64,000 bases of DNA, taken from positions 34,196,611 through 34,260,610 of the forward strand of contig CM053255.1 in NCBI GenBank assembly GCA_028583405.1, written 5' to 3'. Both the position numbers and the translations under genes were made by a program. This DNA comes from Pogonophryne albipinna (taxonomy: Eukaryota; Chordata; Actinopteri; Perciformes; Artedidraconidae). Positions 58,303-64,000 of the stretch are shown one piece after another (within the stretch, counting starts at the first letter, position 1; the number at the start of each line of letters is the position of its first letter). The notes beneath the pieces are model-generated. The model saw nothing but the letters and a program-made list of their open reading frames with translations, was not told the origin of the DNA and did not search any database.

Positions 58303-59445
58303 GGCCCGTTCTCATTTCAGCAAATCCCCCTCCTCGACTCCTCGACTCCTCGGTCCTCCGGTAGTGACCCGGAAATGAATTTCAGCGCGCCATGTTGAAG
58401 GACATCTCATTTCTCTAAATGCACTTCGAGGACCGAGCATCGAGCATCGAGGAGGCTCTCTGGAGGAGCTCTAACCGAGGATACACTGATGGGTCCTCCA
58501 CGGTCCTCCACGGCTCCTTCGTGGATGCATTTCCGGCAACAGAGATGTTTCAAAGAGTCGTGACGCACGGCCGGACTTATCTCAGCCAATGACAGCTCTG
58601 CATGCATCCCCTGGATATTATTTTATTAACTGCTCTCATCGCGACGTTTCCAGAGAGAACAGCTGTGATGTCCGTGCAGAAAGCAGAGCAGTGTGTATAA
58701 TATATATCACTCAGTAGAACAGGCCTACTCTCTTTATTTGCTGTAGTTTAGTAGATATCTACAAACAAAGAGTCCATATTTTTCTAAAACCATTTAGTGC
58801 TTCACATAATAAAATACACAACGGCTGTTAGGCTGTTAGCTGTAGGTGCGTGTGTGTGTTTGGTACAGTGTGTGTGTAGATGCAGCGGACAGACAGGTCT
58901 CAGTTGGTTTGGTGTCCTCTGCTTACTTTTAATACTTGTAAATAAAACTTTTGGTCCGTCATTTATTTTCCTCATTGTAGCGACCAGAGAGGGGAGGGGG
59001 GGGATATATCCAGTCTCTGATAGTGTTACGTTAATTATGAGAGTGCTCTGTTTGATTCTGAAATTGTATATATATGTATATAAATATATACATATATGTG
59101 TGTGTGTGTGTCCCCGCATCTGTAGCCTGTTATTGTCTCATTATTCCGCACTGTGAATGAATCAAAGTAAATATATAAGTGGTCATGAACACATCTGTCC
59201 ATCAGACAGAGGGCTGCTGTGCCTCCTGTCATCATTAATGGACGTCTCTTTAAAATGACCGCTCAGAGGAGAGGAGTTCTCATTTCTCTAACCGCCTGCT
59301 GCTTCCCCTCCTCTCTCCTCGGTTCCCCTCCTCGGCTCCTCGGCTCACATCTCCTGTGGGCGGGACTAAGTATCGAGGATAGGAGTCGAGGAGGGGAGTC
59401 GAGGAGGGGAGTCGAGGAGGGGAGTTAGAGAAATGAGAAAGGGCC
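58303..59445. mobile_element. Foldback-family copy 2 inserted in the right arm
   Basis: From GGCCCGTTCTCATTTCAGC to GAGAAATGAGAAAGGGCC. Shares arms and interior with 24807-26790, in the opposite interior order, but retains only one or two units of the 22-bp repeat (about 58840-58885). Confidence 0.85.
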
Positions 59446-59944
59446 ATAGTACATTGTCTTCATACATACACACATTCTTCTCTTGCATACATACATTGTC
59501 TTCATACATACATACATTCTTCTCTTACATACATACATTGTCTTCATACATGCATATATTATTTATAATATTAAATGTAAACATTGAATGAATGTGCATG
59601 AGAGCAAAATGTATAAATATGAGCATTAAAATATATGAATATGAGAGCAAAATGTATGAATGTGTGAGTGTAAATATATACGTGTGTGAGAGTGAAAATG
59701 TATGTAAAAGGAGAATATATGTGTGTAAGAGTGAAAATGTATGTATGTATAAGGAGTATGTATGTGCGTGAGAGGACCAGTATGAATTACGGCCTGTACG
59801 GCCCCTCATATTTCTGTGTTGGTGGTCGTGCTGCGTGTGTGTGTGTGCGCGCGCAATCTATTCACAGAGCCTGCAGAGGCTATAGATTACTTTGATTTGT
59901 TGTTTAAATAGGGGGCCTCAGGGCCTGATGGCAGGTTAAGGCGG

Positions 59945-60600
59945 CCCTGGGTGTAGTGTGTTGTTACCAATAGTTTTATTGGTGACTGTGGTCCCAGCTG
60001 CCTTGAGATCATTAACAAGTAGGTATTGTTACCCCACGAGGCGAGATCTTGTGTGGAGTCCCAGACCGAGGGTGATTGATGCTCAATTTGTGTTACTTCC
60101 ATTTAGAAAGCCACACATTATTCTTCTGAATAATGGCACCAACAGTTGTCTCCTTCTCACCAAGCTGCTTTCTGATGGTCTTTTAGCCAATCCCAGCCTT
60201 GTTCAGGTCTACAGTCTGGTCCCTGAGGTCCTTAGACAGCTCTTTAGTCTTGTCCATGGTGGAGAGGTTGGATTCTGATTGGTTGATTGTGCGGACAGGT
60301 GTCTTTTATACAGGTAACAAAGTTGATAAAAGGAGTACTTTCCTAAAGGAAATGGACTTATGTAACCGGTGCATGGGAGCCAGAATCCTTGTTGGTTGCA
60401 AGGGGATCCAATACTTATTTCCCACAGTTAAATGCAAATCAATTGTTATCTTTTATATAATGTCAATTTCTGGATTTTATTTTTGATATTCTTACTCTCA
60501 CTGTTAAAATAAACCTACCATTAAAATGATAGACTGTTCATTTATTTGTAAGTGGGCAAACTTACCAAATCTGCAGGGGATCAAATACTTATTTCCTGTA
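59945..60600 (-). mobile_element. Tc1-like transposon fragment (second family)
   Basis: Right end reads, on minus, CAGGAAATAAGTATTTGATC, a widespread fish Tc1 terminus. About 60260-60080 minus contains a decayed transposase N-terminal HTH ([20 protein letters not shown] ... KTIRKQLGEKETTVGAII) with several stops. The catalytic part and the other TIR are absent. Confidence 0.75.
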
Positions 60601-62241
60601 TATGTGTGTGATATTACTTGAGCTCTAATAGAACATTAGGTAGTGCACTTGTACCTTATCTTTAAGGAAACTAATTTAGAGATATAAAATGCTGTAACGA
60701 ATGTAATGATAAAACTGATTATAAACTGATCTGATACTGAATCCTTAGTCATGTTTTTAGCTTGTACGTAAAGAGCCTCTGCCATGAGCATTTGTAATGT
60801 GCTTACATATCATATAGTTTAGAAACATTATTTTTATTGAATGGAATTTAAAGCGTTTTTGCCGGAGCAAAAGTGCACTGACATATCATAGCACTGTTAA
60901 ACTTTTAATTTCAAACTTCTGGTGATTATTTATTGTGGGTTCGCCATTTCAAACAAACCTATTCACATTACCACAGTCAATTGCGTGCAAAATGTGTGTA
61001 TTCGTATCACTGTCACTGATCAGAACACTGAGCTTCCACAGGCTTTATTTATCTGTGGTTCTGATTGCATTATTTCATTCTGTATCAATAAGTTAACTGA
61101 GTGGAAGCATGCTCACAGACTGGGACAGCAGCTGTATATAAAACTGTTCTGAGTATCATGTAGCGCAGAAACCAGGCCAAGCCCAAAGCTCATGAATATT
61201 CAGCAGCATTACGGTATGATCAGCTCGAGCAAGAAGGGGGTAAGATCTGATTTATTAAAGCAACAAAGAAGCCTGTTCATTACAATAACACAACTGTCTA
61301 TATTCCTAGATTTTAAAAAATACTCACAAACCCATGCAGCTGAAACTGACCAGCACCTCAAATGAAATCTGAGTTTAGCTTGAGTTCAGTCTAACTGCCC
61401 CCCCCCCCCCCCCCCCCACTGGTCATCCAGAGAGAAGGACAGTTCAGATGAGCCTGTAGGATGGTCTAATCACACCGTGGTGAATGTGTGTGTCAGATTG
61501 TATGATATCAGTTTTCATGTCATGTGTGCACAGTGGCGGAGCCAGGACATTTTCAGTGGGGTGGCCAGGAGGGAACCAGTGATCATTTTGGGGTGGCATT
61601 GAAATCACTATTATCTGAACATAAAAATACATCTCACTAGAAAACAAGGGGTTATTTAAGGCACCTACAACACACCTCTACATTATTTGGGATTAAGCTA
61701 GTGGTGGAATAGATCAAATAATATATATATATTATATCTAACTATTTTTTTTTATTCCCGCTGGCTATGTAACAACAAAGCTTACATCATACAAATGTAG
61801 TGCAATATACAGACTGTTTAGCTTATGGTGATCAGCAGCACTATGAGCTCATTCTCTCAGTGTATCATCAGGAATACAGAGACACACACACATCATTTAA
61901 ATAAGAGTTTTTAAATTAAATGATAGGTTAAGAACAAACATCTTAAAGTAAATAACAATAAACAATAGCCCTTAACCCTGTAAGACCCCCGGTTGTAATT
62001 TTACAACATTACTTGAAGCTATCCTAAAAAAGTCAGTAAATGTTTTGGTTTTTTAAAAGACTACATTTCAGGGATGGGAACGATTAATCGAATATTCGAA
62101 ATTATTCAGGTATTCGAATATGAGTTATTAATTTTTTTTTTTTTTTTGGGAGGGATGCCTAAGTTGATTACATATTATCAAATTGAATAATTCAATGTAT
62201 ACGACAGTGCCATAGCTAAATGTGTTAGTTGACGTCTAAAG
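60601..62241. other. Intergenic stretch without a recognised gene
   Basis: Contains TATATAAAA at 61134-61142 with a short ATG frame ending at a GTAAGA donor (61191-61240), a 20-C run near 61399, and a hAT-like end CAGTGGCGGAGCCAGGAC at 61531. None is proven. Confidence 0.35.
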
Positions 62242-64000
62242 GTGTGTTTTGCTCCGCTCACCGGTCCCTCACAGCGGGCAGAGCTGCAGGTGCTGATCTC
62301 TCTCTCTCTCGCGTCTGGTTATACTTCACTCGTGTTTATGCCGCCGCTCTACTCCCTGTCAGATCTCCACTCCTTTAATAACCGCCTGCGTCCGGACTGC
62401 ATGGACATCCTCGCAGATAATGAAATACTCCGCAAACGCCGTCCTCCACACAGAGGCTCTGGCCGTAAGTTTTTAATTCATTCCACGTCTCCACACTCCA
62501 TCCCGTCCATTCGGTCCTGTCACACGCCCACACTACGCCATCACAACAAACAACACGTGAATCTGACCAATCTCCTTCCACTCCCCCGGTCCACACAACC
62601 CCCCCCAATGCAACGTCACCTCAGAGCAGCCCTGCTCAACACACGCTCCATCCACAATAAAAGCCACATTCTAAATGAATTCATTAAAGACAATAACCTG
62701 GACTTTCTGTATCTGACCGAAACATGGCAAAAACCCCTGGACTATTTTTCTTTAAATCAAATCACCCCAGCAGGATTCACATACATTGACAAACCTCGAC
62801 CACAAGGGCGGGGTGGTGGTATAGCTGCTATTATCAGAAAGGAAATAAAAGCTACCATAATCCCCATCCCTGATGTTTCTTCATTTGAACACCTGATCTT
62901 TAAACTCTCTGGTCCCACTCCCCTGGTCACAGCCATCATCTACCGTCCCCCGAAGCCAAACCCCTCCTTTCTCTCCGACCTCTCTGACATTCTCACTCAG
63001 CTTTCTGCCATATCCCCATCTGTTCTCCTCTTAGGTGATTTTAACATTCATGTTGACGACCCGACCTGCAAATATGCCTCTGAATTTAAGGAAACCCTTC
63101 ACTGCTGCAACTTCTCTCAGCATATCAACTTCCCAACACACAGCCGTGGTCACATCCTGGACTTGGTCTGCTCCACTGGTCTCACCATCCATCATCTGTC
63201 CAGCCTCAATCTCCACATCTCTGATCACCTGGCCATCATCATGGACATCAACATTCCCATCCCCGCCCAAAAGCAAAAACGCACAATAACCTACAGAAAT
63301 CTCAAATCCATCTCACCTTCAGCAATCACTGCCTCCATTACCTGCAAGATGTCTGTCTCCCCCCCCCCCACTTTCTGAAAACCCATCTGAACTTGTGGAC
63401 TATTATAACAGCACCCTCTCCTTCTGTCTCAATGAACTGGCCCCCACAAAAACAAAAAATGTCTCTTTCATACACTCCGCCCCCTGGTATACCCCCGAAC
63501 TCCGCCAAATGAAATCAAGGAAACGTCAACTTGAACGCCAACACAAGAAAACCACACTAACAGTCCATCTTCAAATCTACAAAGACTATCTCCAGCAGTA
63601 CAGTAACGCACTCAAAGCAGCCCGGTCTAATTACTACTCACAACTCATTCAGTCTGGCTCCAGCAACCCCAAGCGTCTGTTCTCCACCATCAGCAAACTT
63701 CTCAAACCCTGTGACAACGCCACCTCATCCTTCACCACCGAACAGTGCAACTCCTTCCTCTCGTTTTTCCAAACCAAAATCAGCAACATTTACAGCAATC
63801 TGACACCCTCATCAGCACCCCCCACCTCCCCTCCTGGCTCCCCCCCCTTCACCTCACAGCCCCTGTCCCACTTCTCCCCTGTGACCCCCATGCAACTGTC
63901 CGACTTCATGACTGGAATTAACTCCACCTGCACACTTGACCCAATGCCCTCCAAATGTGTTAAAGAGAGCCTCCCTGCCATCTCCCAACTCATTGCCACC
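62242..64000 (+). CDS. APE-type LINE ORF2 (L2/CR1/Rex1 group), cut by window end
   Basis: The open frame 62242-63378 encodes an apurinic/apyrimidinic-type endonuclease domain from about residue 130: ALLNTRSIHNK, LTETW (catalytic E), GRGGGIAAI, LLLGDFNIHVD (GDFN at 265-268), and LHISDHLAI (SDH at 327-329). The endonuclease nicks the target DNA for target-primed reverse transcription. At a run of about 12 C (63358-63369) the frame slips by one; the protein continues as SENPSELVDYYN..., SAPWYTPELRQMKSRKRQLE and on to the window end, approaching the reverse transcriptase. So the ORF is frameshifted, by true mutation or a homopolymer error. The first ATG of the frame is used as start; the true start is uncertain. 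The RT core lies beyond the window. Confidence 0.85.

Larger units (their letters stand above)
55637..59809. mobile_element. 4.2-kb foldback element
   Basis: Begins ATGAGGGGCCGTACAGGC and ends with its inverse GCCTGTACGGCCCCTCAT. The left arm (55637 to about 57050) is the reverse complement of the right arm (about 57620-59809, with a 1.1-kb insertion at 58303-59445). Near TSD GTTTCTGT (55629-55636) / ATTTCTGT (59810-59817). The centre 57050-57620 holds further direct and inverted sub-repeats. No transposase. Confidence 0.88.

Overview
This is eukaryotic DNA from a ray-finned (teleost) fish. The evidence is a multi-exon vertebrate periplakin gene with GT..AG introns, long (CA)n/(GT)n microsatellites, and a teleost-type transposon load: Gmr1-like Ty3/gypsy, DIRS, Tc1, hAT, Harbinger-like and an APE LINE. 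No bacterial-type operons, CRISPR arrays or rRNA/tRNA genes were seen. A gap of exactly 1000 Ns (28611-29610) splits the window, so linkage across it is not proven.

Layout. 1-10.8 kb: the 3' sixteen exons of periplakin (PPL, + strand), covering most of the protein; the first exons lie upstream of the window. 11.2-16.7 kb: a Harbinger-like fragment, then a hAT element with an exact 8-bp target-site duplication (TSD). That hAT contains a second TIR-bounded element, which carries a 69/70-bp minisatellite. 17.7-21.5 kb: a three-level nest, with a long-TIR element holding a Tc1 transposon that holds a hAT. 22.0-22.5 kb: a CCAAT-box promoter and a short first exon resembling WIPI1/WIPI2 (autophagy PROPPIN); no later exon was found. 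22.96-23.07 kb: a perfect 114-bp palindrome. 24.8-28.2 kb: foldback elements, an expanded 22-bp minisatellite and a tandemly duplicated element.

29.98-33.0 kb: a minus-strand four-exon gene of the teleost-expanded PB1/'SAMD3-like' family, intact except for one apparent 1-nt frameshift. 34.7-38.6 kb: a decayed DIRS-type tyrosine-recombinase retrotransposon on the minus strand, with its inverted terminal/internal complementary repeat preserved, interrupted by a hAT. 39.3-42.4 kb: a Harbinger-like piece (Myb-like and THAP ORFs) and a hAT with a BED-finger exon and a nested MITE. 45.2-51.4 kb: a complete, apparently young Ty3/gypsy element with matching 296-bp LTRs, a 4-bp TSD, a tRNA-Pro primer site, and one 1532-codon ORF in the order gag-protease-integrase-RT-RNase H (Gmr1 clade).

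51.7-54.5 kb: two more hATs, one with a BED-finger ORF. 55.6-59.8 kb: a 4.2-kb foldback element with a 43-bp minisatellite and a further element inserted in its right arm. 59.9-60.6 kb: a Tc1 fragment. 62.2-64.0 kb: the 5' half of an APE-type LINE, cut by the window end.

The window therefore holds one clear host gene (PPL), one probable family gene or recent pseudogene (SAMD3-like), one orphan candidate first exon (WIPI-like), and otherwise a dense, layered transposon landscape whose nesting order can be read from exact TSDs.
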